A stretch of 64,000 nucleotides of DNA from Fermentimonas sp. GTDB lineage: Bacteria; Bacteroidota; Bacteroidia; Bacteroidales; Dysgonomonadaceae. A program made the position numbers and the translations under genes. The stretch lies in the NCBI GenBank assembly GCA_028709385.1, contig JAQVXD010000004.1, forward strand, positions 3,157 to 67,156, read 5' to 3'. Below the pieces are notes generated by a model that was given only the letters and a program-made list of their open reading frames with translations, was not told where the DNA came from and made no database searches. Positions 27,259-35,603 of this stretch are shown one piece after another. Numbering within the stretch: position 1 is the first letter of the stretch; every line of letters begins with the position of its first letter.

Positions 27259-28751
27259 TGCCACAGCTATTTGGACATCCGCGCGGATTAACAATACTTT
27301 TCTTCACAGAAATGTGGGAGAGGTTTTGTTATTACGGAATGCGCGGATTATTAGTGCTTTACCTTACAAAATCCCTTTTGCAGGGAGATACTCAGGCATT
27401 TGCAATCTATGGAGCATACACCGCTCTTGTATATATGGCACCGGTTATAGGAGGCAAAATTGCTGACAACATACTGGGCTATCGGATTGCAGTTATGCTT
27501 GGAGCCATTTTAATGGCAATCGGAGAATTCCTGATTCTGGGTAACAGCGAAACATGGCTATATATAGGCATGGCAGCTATCATTGTAGGTAACGGATATT
27601 TTAAAGCAAACATATCAACCCTTGTCGGAAAGCTATATAAACCCGATGACCCAAGACGCGATTCAGGCTTCACCATTTTCTATATAGGTGTTAATTTAGG
27701 TTCGCTGCTGGCTACTTTGATAATTGTTTGGGTAGGTGAACGATTTGGTTTCAAATACGGTTTCGGATTAGCTGGAATCGGGATGCTGCTCGGATTACTC
27801 ATCTTCAGGGCGGGACAAAAACATTTCAAGCATGTTAGCAGTCCGCCAAACCCCAAAAAACTACATTCTAAAGTATTCGGCCCATTCACACAGTTACAGT
27901 TAACCGTCATACTATCTTTTTTAGTAATCCCACTGTTATATCTCCTTATCAAATACAACAGTATTGTAGGTATCCTGCTGGTATTAACATTACTGTATGT
28001 AGGTTACTTACTAATTAAAGAGGGCGTTAAAGGTGGAAATATTTTAAGAGACAGAATGATAATTTTCATTATACTCTGCCTTTTCAATATCCTGTTCTGG
28101 GCACTTTTTGAGCAGGCAGGTTCATCATTAACACTCTTTGCAGACAGGAGTGTCGACAGAAATGTTTTCGGACTGTTTGAAATGACGGCAGGTCAGACTC
28201 AATTCTTCAATCCATTCTTTATTATATTGATGGGATCGCTCTTCTCGGTGCTTTGGACAAAACTTTCAGAGAAAAATATGAATCCCAGTATTCCTGCTAA
28301 ATTTGGATATGGGATGATCCTACTCGGTATAGGTTATCTTATCACCTACTTTGGTAAATACACTCACAATGAAGCCTACCTTGTACCACTTTGGATAATT
28401 GTTGGCATATATTTCTTTCACACCGTGGGAGAACTCTTTATATCACCAATTGGCTTGTCGATGGTTACCAAGCTTGCACCTGAGCGAATGTCAGCAACAC
28501 TTATGGGTTGCTGGTACCTGTCATACTCCGGATCCAACTTTCTGGCAGGGCAACTCGCAAAACTAACGGGAGCCAACTCAGACACTTCAATAGTGCCTGC
28601 TGAAGCATCAGCTGTCCTACCCTCCACTGCAGAGTCTCTTTTCCGCTATATTGACGTATATACAGTTTTCGGGTTGATTTCAGTAGGAGTAGGAATTATT
28701 GTTGTCATCGCATCACCCAGACTAAACAAATTAATGCACGGCATTCGCTAA
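27258..28751 (+). CDS. POT family proton-coupled peptide transporter
   Basis: A 497-residue major-facilitator protein with about 14 membrane segments. It carries the PTR2 signatures: WERFCYYGMRGLLVLYLTKS with the ExxERFxYYG-type motif at residues 16-26, GNGYFKANISTLVGKLY, and FTIFYIGVNLGSLLA. POT proteins import di- and tripeptides with protons. The start codon overlaps the stop of the GH92 gene, so the two are translated from one message, though a mannosidase and a peptide importer have no obvious common substrate other than glycopeptides. The gene is convergent with the DUF4625 gene, only 12 bases apart. Confidence 0.93.
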   Translation: MPQLFGHPRGLTILFFTEMWERFCYYGMRGLLVLYLTKSLLQGDTQAFAIYGAYTALVYMAPVIGGKIADNILGYRIAVMLGAILMAIGEFLILGNSETWLYIGMAAIIVGNGYFKANISTLVGKLYKPDDPRRDSGFTIFYIGVNLGSLLATLIIVWVGERFGFKYGFGLAGIGMLLGLLIFRAGQKHFKHVSSPPNPKKLHSKVFGPFTQLQLTVILSFLVIPLLYLLIKYNSIVGILLVLTLLYVGYLLIKEGVKGGNILRDRMIIFIILCLFNILFWALFEQAGSSLTLFADRSVDRNVFGLFEMTAGQTQFFNPFFIILMGSLFSVLWTKLSEKNMNPSIPAKFGYGMILLGIGYLITYFGKYTHNEAYLVPLWIIVGIYFFHTVGELFISPIGLSMVTKLAPERMSATLMGCWYLSYSGSNFLAGQLAKLTGANSDTSIVPAEASAVLPSTAESLFRYIDVYTVFGLISVGVGIIVVIASPRLNKLMHGIR

Positions 28752-28763
28752 TAACAAGCCTCA

Positions 28764-29315
28764 CTAATGAGTATGTCCATCTGCATCATAAGAGATAAAA
28801 ATCTCACTCGCAACAAATGATTCCTGTCCGGATTCATCTGTGCAATAAACAATAAAATGGTAATGCCCCTCCTTCAGGGGCATTTCTTTTGTTACCCCGT
28901 CTACTGCTCTGCTTATAGATGCAGGAATAATAATATGCTGATGATCAACTGTAACCTCTTTCTCTCCGGCTACAGGTGAATCTCCAAGTGCCGTGAAATC
29001 GGTCTCCAGCCATGTCTTCTCGAATGCAATACTATCTGTAGCAGCACGAGTACTCATAACTGACGCACTATGCGAATGATTGTCAAACGCCCCGTGAATA
29101 TTCACCTTATAAGAGGCAAGTGCCACGTTATCAGAGAACATTACTTTAAAGTGAACTGCTTCTCCGGGTGTTACAACCTTATCATCTGAGGGTTCTATTA
29201 CACTGATAACAGGCTTCTGATTATCTACTTCCACCTTTTCGCAAGCAACAAAAACAGTTGACAGCAAGGATACTGCCAACAAGAGAACATTTCGTGATAA
29301 TTTCAATCTTTTCAT
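28764..29315 (-). CDS. His-rich DUF4625 lipoprotein
   Basis: A 183-residue lipoprotein with lipobox VFVAC. The body is an immunoglobulin-like domain: KPVISVIEPSDDKVVTPGE, then HFKVMFSDNVALASYKVNIHG, as in the Bacteroidota DUF4625 family. Histidines are striking: HGAFDNHSHS, VDHQHIII, EGHYHFIVY and the final DADGHTH. They suggest divalent metal binding. It is downstream of the TonB receptor and Fur-family genes on the same strand, so a periplasmic metal-binding role in that uptake route is a reasonable inference. A separate promoter was not found; the 224-base gap from the receptor contains a 13-bp tandem repeat. Confidence 0.8.
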   Translation of the reverse strand: MKRLKLSRNVLLLAVSLLSTVFVACEKVEVDNQKPVISVIEPSDDKVVTPGEAVHFKVMFSDNVALASYKVNIHGAFDNHSHSASVMSTRAATDSIAFEKTWLETDFTALGDSPVAGEKEVTVDHQHIIIPASISRAVDGVTKEMPLKEGHYHFIVYCTDESGQESFVASEIFISYDADGHTH

Positions 29316-29482
29316 ATTTTGTTATATTTCTACTTACACGTTAATTATACTAATACTTTATTCAAATCAATTTAATATGCTTCTAACCATATTTTTACTG
29401 TTATGATGTTTTAAAACAAAGTATACTCCACCGAAGAAATACCTTGTTACTACACTTTACTTTAAAACACCTATTTGGTACA

Positions 29483-29534
29483 TCACTTCAAATAATCACT
29501 TCAAATAATCACTTCAAATAATCACTTCAAATAA
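29483..29534 (-). repeat. 13-bp tandem repeat, four perfect copies
   Basis: TCACTTCAAATAA (plus strand) is repeated four times without a mismatch from 29483 to 29534, and a fifth partial copy runs into the stop codon of the TonB receptor gene at 29540. It lies in the spacer before the DUF4625 gene. Copy number may vary by replication slippage. Confidence 0.9.
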
Positions 29535-29539
29535 TCACT

Positions 29540-31939
29540 TTAAAACATCAGTTTAACAATCAGCTGAATATTTCTCCCCGGTTCAGGAGCATTAAGTTTT
29601 CTATAAAAACTCAGATGATTCATATATGCTGTGTTGAAAACATTATCTGTTCTAAACTGAGTTACAACTCTGTGTCCACCTATATTCCAGTGAGCCTGAG
29701 CTGACAGGTTCCATAAACTTGCACCCGGTGTAATCTCCTCATTCCTTGTTACCCTGTTCTGATCCATAACCAGTCGATTTTCCAGAGCAAAAGTGTATTG
29801 AGTAATCAGACCTCTGCCAAGGTCTGAATATGACAAATCAGTTGTAACGACTGCAGGCGGTGAAAAAGGTAATGGGTAATTATCCGCCAGATTAATGCTA
29901 TACAGGTATTCCAGGTCTGATGAAGCCTTCCAGCTATTATTGATATCATACCTTACAATCAGCTCACCACCTGCCATAAAAGCTTCGGACTGATTGTAGC
30001 GATAAATCTGACCCGTATGGGGTAAAACCGACCACTCACCTGAGGGCTCCAAATAAATATAGTTGGTAAAGTATGTAACAAACGGGTTAATAGTTACAGA
30101 AAACCTGTTTCCACTGTACTGATAATCAGCATCCAGCTGAAAACCTTTCTCTGACTTAAGATCTATATTCCCCATCTCATGACGGAAAGCGCCGTGATGA
30201 ACTCCGTTTGAAGATAACTCATTTGCTCCGGGATACCTGAAGCTATTACCTATATTGAGTTTTAACGAGTGATGAGTGTTTATTTGATAACTGACACCTA
30301 AAGATGCTGACAGATCGCTGAAAGTCCTGCTGATATCGGTTGCCCGTTGTGCATAAAAATCAACTTCCTTATCATCATACCCCTGCATCAGTAAATATTC
30401 TTCCAATACCGGATCATGAAAGCCATAAACATTCAGTTTTCCGGTATCATACCTCAAACCGCCTGTAAGTGTTAAATTATTACTCAGACTGTAACTGTTC
30501 AGCCAATATGCACCTCCTGATAGCCTGTCGAATCCAGGCAACAGAAAAGAATATCCACCCACCCTGTTGTGCTGATATTCTGCAGATAACCCGAATATCT
30601 TCGACCACTTTTCTCCTTCATCCCTCAGATATCTCAGTCCGGCTGAATAAGTGTTAAGAATGAATTGAAGCTCCTTGTCGGGGTCAACTAACGGCGGTAA
30701 CTGGTTACTGTAATGCGTGTGAAACTGCGACAGTTCCTCCCTATGATTATTCTGATAACCTAAATTCAGATTAATCCTGTCAGAGTCAGCCATTCGCCAC
30801 TCACTGTTAGATATAACTTTCAGGTGATTAGAGGTAGAGTAAGGCATCTCAATATTGCGGTATGACCCATTCGGCTCTAATCTGTTAAGCGCAGGAATAC
30901 CATGAGAACCCGGGTAAAAACCGTTTTTGGTATTAACATTTGACAAATGCAGCCAACTGCTGAAAGTATCATTAGAATAATTAGACGACAAAGAAAGATT
31001 ATATTCTCTCCCCGCCGTATTCTTCATTCGCCTGTCGTAAACCGGCATTCTCCAGGTCAGGTAATTAATAGTATCTGCGGGAATACGATAATCAGCATAA
31101 CTCTGAACTGTTGCCCTACCCCTAAAAAACATGTTGCCCTTTTTATGGCTTGCTGAAACAGATGTTCCCAGCAGGTTATTGTTGCTTTTCCCAATCAGCG
31201 TAACATCACCCCAAAAGATATCATGATCAGGAATATTAGGCGGCATAATTTCTATTACTCCTCCAATAGCATCAGAACCGTAGAATAGTGACATAGGACC
31301 CTTGTGAATCCTCACATTATCAACATCATACTGATCAATCTCCAGTCCGTGATCTGCACCCCACTGTTGATTCTGCTGAACAATACCTTTATCAACTACC
31401 ACAACACGGTTAAATCCCAGCCCGCGAATTACAGGCTTAGAAAATCCTGCACCAATATCCATTGATGAGATACCGGCAATGGTTGCCAGAGTCTGTACGA
31501 AATTTACAGAGTTATTCTGCATCAGGTAATCCCTGCTGATATCCTCAACCGCCAAAGCAGAAATCTGCTCACCCTTTCTCCTGTTTACTCCGTTAACTGT
31601 TACTTCTGATAAAACCAGAGGCGATGGTCTCAGATGCAAATGCAGAAGCGTATCTTTAGTTAATGTTATCGGCAGCGTTAGTTGGTCGTAACCGATAAAC
31701 TGTACAGTTATGATATAATTTCCCGATTCTACTCCATCGAATTTAAAAAAACCTTCTCTGTCAGCCTGTATATGCCTCTCAACAGGTAGTAACGATACAG
31801 TTGATGCTGCCAGATAACTTCTGTTTTCAGCATCATGCACAAATCCGCTTATCGAAATGCTTTTAGTCGTATTAACAGACTGAGAAAACAGTGCAATAAA
31901 ACTGAATAGCAATAAAAATATTGTAAAAGATAACCTCAT
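29540..31939 (-). CDS. TonB-dependent outer-membrane receptor, probably for a metal
   Basis: 799 residues: signal peptide (to about LFSQS), a carboxypeptidase-D regulatory-like domain (about 28-110, GFVHDAENRSYLAASTVSL), a plug domain (about 115-235, VIRGLGFNRVVVVDKG and GSDAIGGVIEI) and a 22-strand-type barrel ending in an aromatic residue (QLIVKLMF). Such receptors import large or scarce ligands using TonB energy. No SusD partner is present, and the neighbour upstream is a Fur-family gene, so the cargo is more likely a metal or metal complex than a glycan; zinc is suggested by the His-rich partner but not proven. It starts 18 bases after the regulator gene. Confidence 0.9.
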   Translation of the reverse strand: MRLSFTIFLLLFSFIALFSQSVNTTKSISISGFVHDAENRSYLAASTVSLLPVERHIQADREGFFKFDGVESGNYIITVQFIGYDQLTLPITLTKDTLLHLHLRPSPLVLSEVTVNGVNRRKGEQISALAVEDISRDYLMQNNSVNFVQTLATIAGISSMDIGAGFSKPVIRGLGFNRVVVVDKGIVQQNQQWGADHGLEIDQYDVDNVRIHKGPMSLFYGSDAIGGVIEIMPPNIPDHDIFWGDVTLIGKSNNNLLGTSVSASHKKGNMFFRGRATVQSYADYRIPADTINYLTWRMPVYDRRMKNTAGREYNLSLSSNYSNDTFSSWLHLSNVNTKNGFYPGSHGIPALNRLEPNGSYRNIEMPYSTSNHLKVISNSEWRMADSDRINLNLGYQNNHREELSQFHTHYSNQLPPLVDPDKELQFILNTYSAGLRYLRDEGEKWSKIFGLSAEYQHNRVGGYSFLLPGFDRLSGGAYWLNSYSLSNNLTLTGGLRYDTGKLNVYGFHDPVLEEYLLMQGYDDKEVDFYAQRATDISRTFSDLSASLGVSYQINTHHSLKLNIGNSFRYPGANELSSNGVHHGAFRHEMGNIDLKSEKGFQLDADYQYSGNRFSVTINPFVTYFTNYIYLEPSGEWSVLPHTGQIYRYNQSEAFMAGGELIVRYDINNSWKASSDLEYLYSINLADNYPLPFSPPAVVTTDLSYSDLGRGLITQYTFALENRLVMDQNRVTRNEEITPGASLWNLSAQAHWNIGGHRVVTQFRTDNVFNTAYMNHLSFYRKLNAPEPGRNIQLIVKLMF

Positions 31940-31957
31940 CGACTTGATTGCAAATAA

Positions 31958-32374
31958 TTACTTAATATGGCTTGCACAGTCTGCACAAAACCCTTCGATC
32001 ACAACAAAAACACTATGACTGACAAAATTATCAGGAAGCTCTGCCTCAAAACGGGTCTTACCTTCAAGGCACAACACCTCGTCGCACTCCTCACAATGGA
32101 AATGCGAATGAAGATTATTTTCGTTTTGATGATGACTGTTTAGGGCATACTTAACCGAATTGTCGTTAAGCACAATCTTGTGAATAATTCCGTGCTCCTC
32201 AAGTGTTATTAGAGTACGGTAGAAAGTTACCCTGTCAAACAATTCAGGAAAATCACCTTTCAGTTCATTCTCCGAAAGTGCCCTGTCACTCTCAAGTAAT
32301 CCATTGATTATAAACCTGCGGCAGGCAGTACCTCTCAAGTCCTGTTTCCTAAGTATCTCTTCAACTGTGATCAT
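31958..32374 (-). CDS. Fur-family metal-responsive repressor (Fur or Zur type)
   Basis: 138 residues with the Fur layout: winged-helix DNA-binding part (about 1-85, FDRVTFYRTLITLEEHGIIH) and a C-terminal dimer and metal-binding part (HFHCEECDEVLC near 95-105, and CADC at about 132-135). The two CxxC motifs make a structural zinc site. The His/Glu cluster HSHFHCEECD is typical of the regulatory site. Sequence alone does not decide between Fur, Zur and PerR. It is the first gene of a three-gene run with the TonB receptor and DUF4625 lipoprotein. A perfect 7-1-7 palindrome on its own promoter suggests autoregulation and co-control of the receptor. Confidence 0.92.
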   Translation of the reverse strand: MITVEEILRKQDLRGTACRRFIINGLLESDRALSENELKGDFPELFDRVTFYRTLITLEEHGIIHKIVLNDNSVKYALNSHHQNENNLHSHFHCEECDEVLCLEGKTRFEAELPDNFVSHSVFVVIEGFCADCASHIK

Positions 32375-32389
32375 AATTAATACATGTAA

Positions 32390-32410
32390 TGCAACAATGT
32401 TGCAAATATA
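32390..32410 (-). promoter_or_regulatory. 7-1-7 Fur-type operator overlapping a -7 element
   Basis: TGCAACA-A-TGTTGCA (32390-32404) is a perfect inverted repeat of the 7-1-7 form bound by Fur-family dimers. It overlaps TATATTTG (minus strand, 32410-32403), an exact -7 promoter element. A bound repressor would block the promoter. The ATG of the regulator is 16 bases away. Confidence 0.8.
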
Positions 32411-32623
32411 ACACTGTTACATTTACTGTAAGTCCTTATTACATACTTTAACTAAATTATCAGTAGTCATAAACAATATGATTTTAATTAATTATCTGGG
32501 AGATCCGATTTATCAGTTTAATATAGTAAAATAGACAGTTTACTTAAATCCGGCTAAGTTATTTAAACCTTTTGCTTCATTGCCTATCCAAGCAGTAAAG
32601 TAAAAGGTTTAAAACTATTAGCT

Positions 32624-33127
32624 ATGAAGAGAAATATATTATTACTGCTACTGATGGCGATATTCCTGACTACAGGAGCGCAAACCGATATACTGGCTCA
32701 GGGACGCAAAGCCGAAAAAGATTACTGGAAACGGATTGAAAAATCTGAAAAGGCGAGAGATAAATATTATAAAGACCTCCGCAAGCAAGAAAAGAAATAC
32801 TACAAAGAATCAGCTAAAAGGCAGAGGAAATATTATAAAGATCTCCGTAAAATTTATAAAAATGGACCACCGCCATGGGCCAAGGCTCACGGTTATGATG
32901 CCCGTCACCATATCTATTTTTCAGATTACAGAACATTTTACGATCCCTATCGCGGCGGTTATGTTTACATAAATGGCGGTAACTGGAGTTTTTCTGCTGA
33001 CATCCCATCCTTCTTGATAAACGTAGATCTTGGGCGCGCCAGAACAAGGGTTTTAAGAGATATACCCCTGAATCGCCATCCTGAAGACTTCTACGATGAT
33101 TATGATGATGATTATTGGGATGATTAA
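32624..33127 (+). CDS. Secreted hypothetical protein with KYYKDLRK repeats and acidic tail
   Basis: Family not recognised. 167 residues with a signal peptide (MKRNILLLLLMAIFLTTGAQ), then a strongly charged helical segment (about 28-80) in which KYYKDLRK occurs twice (residues 48-54 and 69-76) with a related KKYYKESA between them, so probably a coiled coil. Then comes a compact part with FYDPYRGGYVYINGGNW (106-121), and an Asp/Tyr tail (DFYDDYDDDYWDD). Lies alone between a divergent Fur-family gene and a convergent collagen-like gene, with a terminator after it. Confidence 0.7.
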   Translation: MKRNILLLLLMAIFLTTGAQTDILAQGRKAEKDYWKRIEKSEKARDKYYKDLRKQEKKYYKESAKRQRKYYKDLRKIYKNGPPPWAKAHGYDARHHIYFSDYRTFYDPYRGGYVYINGGNWSFSADIPSFLINVDLGRARTRVLRDIPLNRHPEDFYDDYDDDYWDD

Positions 33128-33149
33128 AATCAGGTTGAAGAGTACTAAA

Positions 33150-33184
33150 AAATAAAGGGATTGCAAAAACGCATCCCTTTATTT
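33150..33184 (+). terminator. Rho-independent terminator, possibly bidirectional
   Basis: A perfect 12-bp stem, AAATAAAGGGAT (33150-33161) with its complement at 33173-33184, an 11-base loop, and A and T tracts on either side. It sits between convergent genes, so it can serve both strands. Confidence 0.8.
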
Positions 33185-33245
33185 ATTGTATGTACTGAAA
33201 CGGTTATTTAGGACTAGTCATACATTAACCCTGAACCAGATGTTA

Positions 33246-33839
33246 TTATTTATCATCAAAACCAAAAAATGAAACAGCTGCATCGTAACTTTGAACATCA
33301 AAAGGAAGTTCATCTGCTTTTATGGAAGCATTAATAGTGTTTGAAGCAGGAATTAAGAAAATCCTAACCCCCGTGAAAGTAAGGCTTGTTAAATAAGATG
33401 TTCCTGCAGGAGTCATTGCTCTAATTCCATATAAATAATTCGCACCATTCTGATACCAGTATGTTCTAATACTATAAACACCCTGCGAACCGAAGCCCGG
33501 CATTTGATACCATGTTGATTCTGCCTCATTTGAAGGGTTGTAATAGGCAAGCAAAATGCTATTATCCATAGTAGCTCTCGATACATTTGGTATAGTTAGC
33601 GTATGAGCCCCTGTAAAAGTCATTGGTCCGTATTTATACAATGTAACATTAGCATTCCCATCTGCTCCGGCAGGACCAGCAGGACCGGCAGGACCGGTTG
33701 CACCCTCTATACCAATCGGACCTTGAGGACCGGCAGGTCCTTCTGGTCCCTGTGGACCTTCTTTTCCTTCACATCCTAGCATTAGCAAAGTAATGCACAT
33801 AATTAAAATCCCTGAATTTTTGTAATTCAAACTTCTCAT
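33246..33839 (-). CDS. Lipoprotein with collagen-like Gly-X-Y repeat
   Basis: A 197-residue lipoprotein: lipobox LMLGC (Cys23), followed almost at once by about 12 Gly-X-Y triplets (residues 25-61, with runs such as GPQGPEGPAGPQGP and GPAGPAGPAG) that should form a trimeric collagen helix. After it comes a globular beta-rich part with no known motif, ending FFGFDDK. Bacterial collagen-like proteins usually are stalks that project a trimeric head from the surface; here the lipid anchor, stalk and head order fits. The head is not recognised. Single gene with its own -7 element. Confidence 0.85.
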   Translation of the reverse strand: MRSLNYKNSGILIMCITLLMLGCEGKEGPQGPEGPAGPQGPIGIEGATGPAGPAGPAGADGNANVTLYKYGPMTFTGAHTLTIPNVSRATMDNSILLAYYNPSNEAESTWYQMPGFGSQGVYSIRTYWYQNGANYLYGIRAMTPAGTSYLTSLTFTGVRIFLIPASNTINASIKADELPFDVQSYDAAVSFFGFDDK

Positions 33840-33903
33840 AACTGTGAATCTTTAAAATGTTAAAAAACTAGTTGTGTGTTTATTTATTAAACATTTATTA
33901 TAA

Positions 33904-33911
33904 CAAATTTA
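33904..33911 (-). promoter_or_regulatory. -7 element of the collagen-like lipoprotein gene
   Basis: Reverse strand TAAATTTG, an exact TAnnTTTG match, about 65 bases before the ATG at 33839. No well-placed TTTG for -33 was found. Confidence 0.4.
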
Positions 33912-33960
33912 GCATAAAAAGGTTGAAATGTTTAGTTTTTTAACACTTCATCAGGCCAGT

Positions 33961-35499
33961 TTACATTTCATCTGGCCACGGACAAAGTTCACCTGTAGCT
34001 TTGAATGAGGGACGTTGAGCATCAACTCTACGCAAAAAATCTCCCAAAGACGATGAGAGTTCCTTTACAATTTCATGGTTTCGACCCGATAAATCATTTT
34101 TCTCTCCAATATCCTGAGTAATATTAAAAAGCTCTTTTTTACCCGTTTCGTAATAATAAATCAACTTCCAATCATCACTCCTGAGAGAACAACCGGGTCC
34201 TATTCCCGGACCCTCATTACCCCATAAATTAGGAAAATTCCAGTAAAGATTTCTTTTCTCTGTATCAACAGAATCATTTAGTAATAAGGGTACAAAGCTT
34301 ACGCCATCTATAGCCTGTTTTGTCTCACGATCTTTCACCTGAGCAATATCTAAAATTGTAGGGAAAAAATCTTCAATAATCAGGTAACTATCTGTTCTCG
34401 TGTCCGGCTTCACAACACCCGGCCATTTTACTATCATCGGCACTCGTACCCCACCCTCATAAGCAGAACCCTTTCCACTGTTTAGCGGAGCATTGTGTAC
34501 GTGCAATGGCAAATCGCGCCAGGCAGATTCAGATGAAAGACCTCCGTTGTCCGACATGAAAATGATAACTGTATTATCGGCAATATCGTTATCTTCAAGC
34601 CAATTCATCAAATCGCCCAGACTTTTATCCATACCCTCAATCAGCGAAGCGTAACCTGCTTCTTTTTCTGACAAACCGGCTTCAATATACTTTTGGTAAA
34701 AGCGTTTATCCCTGTCGATAGGAATATGTATAGCGTAATGAGACATGTACAAATAAAATGGCTTGCCAAGCTCCTTTGCCTCGTCCAAAGCTTTAATGGC
34801 CTCAAGGGTAAGAGCCTCTGTTGCAAATATATCCTTTCCCCAATAATCATCTAACCCCGGGATTGCCAGCAAAGGAGACGGTTTTCCGTCAGTACGGTTA
34901 CCAAAATTCCGTTCTCCAAGATAACTTGCCAGTCCTCCACCGGCGTGACCTGCAATATTAACATCAAAGCCAAAATGGATAGGATCTTCTCCCGGAGTAT
35001 CAATAGCTCCCCAGTGAGCCTTACCGCAATGGATAGTATGGTAACCGCTATTTTTGAGCAGTTGCGTTAATGAAGTCACTTCATAAGTGAAAGGAATATC
35101 CGGATCCTGACTAATTCCATTTACGTTCCATTCAGGGAATTGCAGCACTTCACTACTTTGATCTGTTGATTTGTTTTTTTCCAAGGTCCAGTTAGTAACC
35201 CTATGACGAGCAGCATTCATACCGGTCATCAAGCTTACACGTGTGGGAGAACTCACTGCACTGGCATATGCTTGTGTAAACATCTTGCCCTCTGAAGCCA
35301 ACCGCTCCATATTAGGAGTATGATAACGCTCATTAAGATGAGTTTTCTCATTCCAGAATTGCAGGGATGTATCCTGCCATCCCATGTCGTCAACCATAAA
35401 GAGTATAATATTCGGACGACTGATTTTATTACTATCAGTTTGTGCATAGAGTCCCACAAAAGGGATTAAAGCAAGAGGAATTAATTTCTTACAGATCAT
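33961..35499 (-). CDS. Sulfatase, Ser-type, secreted
   Basis: 512 residues with a signal peptide (MICKKLIPLALIPFVGLYAQ). The metal-binding start is PNIILFMVDDMGWQD and the modification motif is Ser83-Ser-Pro-Thr-Arg (SSPTRVSLMTG). Because the residue to be changed to formylglycine is Ser instead of Cys, maturation would need the radical-SAM anSME enzyme, which is not in this window. Other blocks are KAHWGA, SDNGG and GVRVPMIVKWPG. The substrate is a sulfate ester, perhaps on glycans. A TTG 6 codons upstream was rejected for the ATG at 35499. The esterase gene lies 104 bases upstream on the same strand. Confidence 0.92.
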   Translation of the reverse strand: MICKKLIPLALIPFVGLYAQTDSNKISRPNIILFMVDDMGWQDTSLQFWNEKTHLNERYHTPNMERLASEGKMFTQAYASAVSSPTRVSLMTGMNAARHRVTNWTLEKNKSTDQSSEVLQFPEWNVNGISQDPDIPFTYEVTSLTQLLKNSGYHTIHCGKAHWGAIDTPGEDPIHFGFDVNIAGHAGGGLASYLGERNFGNRTDGKPSPLLAIPGLDDYWGKDIFATEALTLEAIKALDEAKELGKPFYLYMSHYAIHIPIDRDKRFYQKYIEAGLSEKEAGYASLIEGMDKSLGDLMNWLEDNDIADNTVIIFMSDNGGLSSESAWRDLPLHVHNAPLNSGKGSAYEGGVRVPMIVKWPGVVKPDTRTDSYLIIEDFFPTILDIAQVKDRETKQAIDGVSFVPLLLNDSVDTEKRNLYWNFPNLWGNEGPGIGPGCSLRSDDWKLIYYYETGKKELFNITQDIGEKNDLSGRNHEIVKELSSSLGDFLRRVDAQRPSFKATGELCPWPDEM

Positions 35500-35564
35500 A
35501 TAATTATAACAGTACAAGTTAAATTGTTATGAAGCAGGGTCTTGAAGAAATGTTTTATTTTACT

Positions 35565-35597
35565 ACTATTAAAACACTTATTATTACTATTAAAACA
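35565..35597 (-). repeat. Two direct copies of a 12-bp motif between esterase and sulfatase
   Basis: ACTATTAAAACA at 35565-35576 and 35586-35597, offset 21, in the short spacer between the two genes. Looks like a minimal tandem repeat; the flanks TTATTAC/TTATTAC also agree partly. Confidence 0.5.
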
Positions 35598-35603
35598 TTT
35601 TTA

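Noticed and set aside
29483-29541. Tandem repeats taken for a CRISPR array
   Set aside because: The units are only 13 bp and contiguous, with no spacers and no cas genes.
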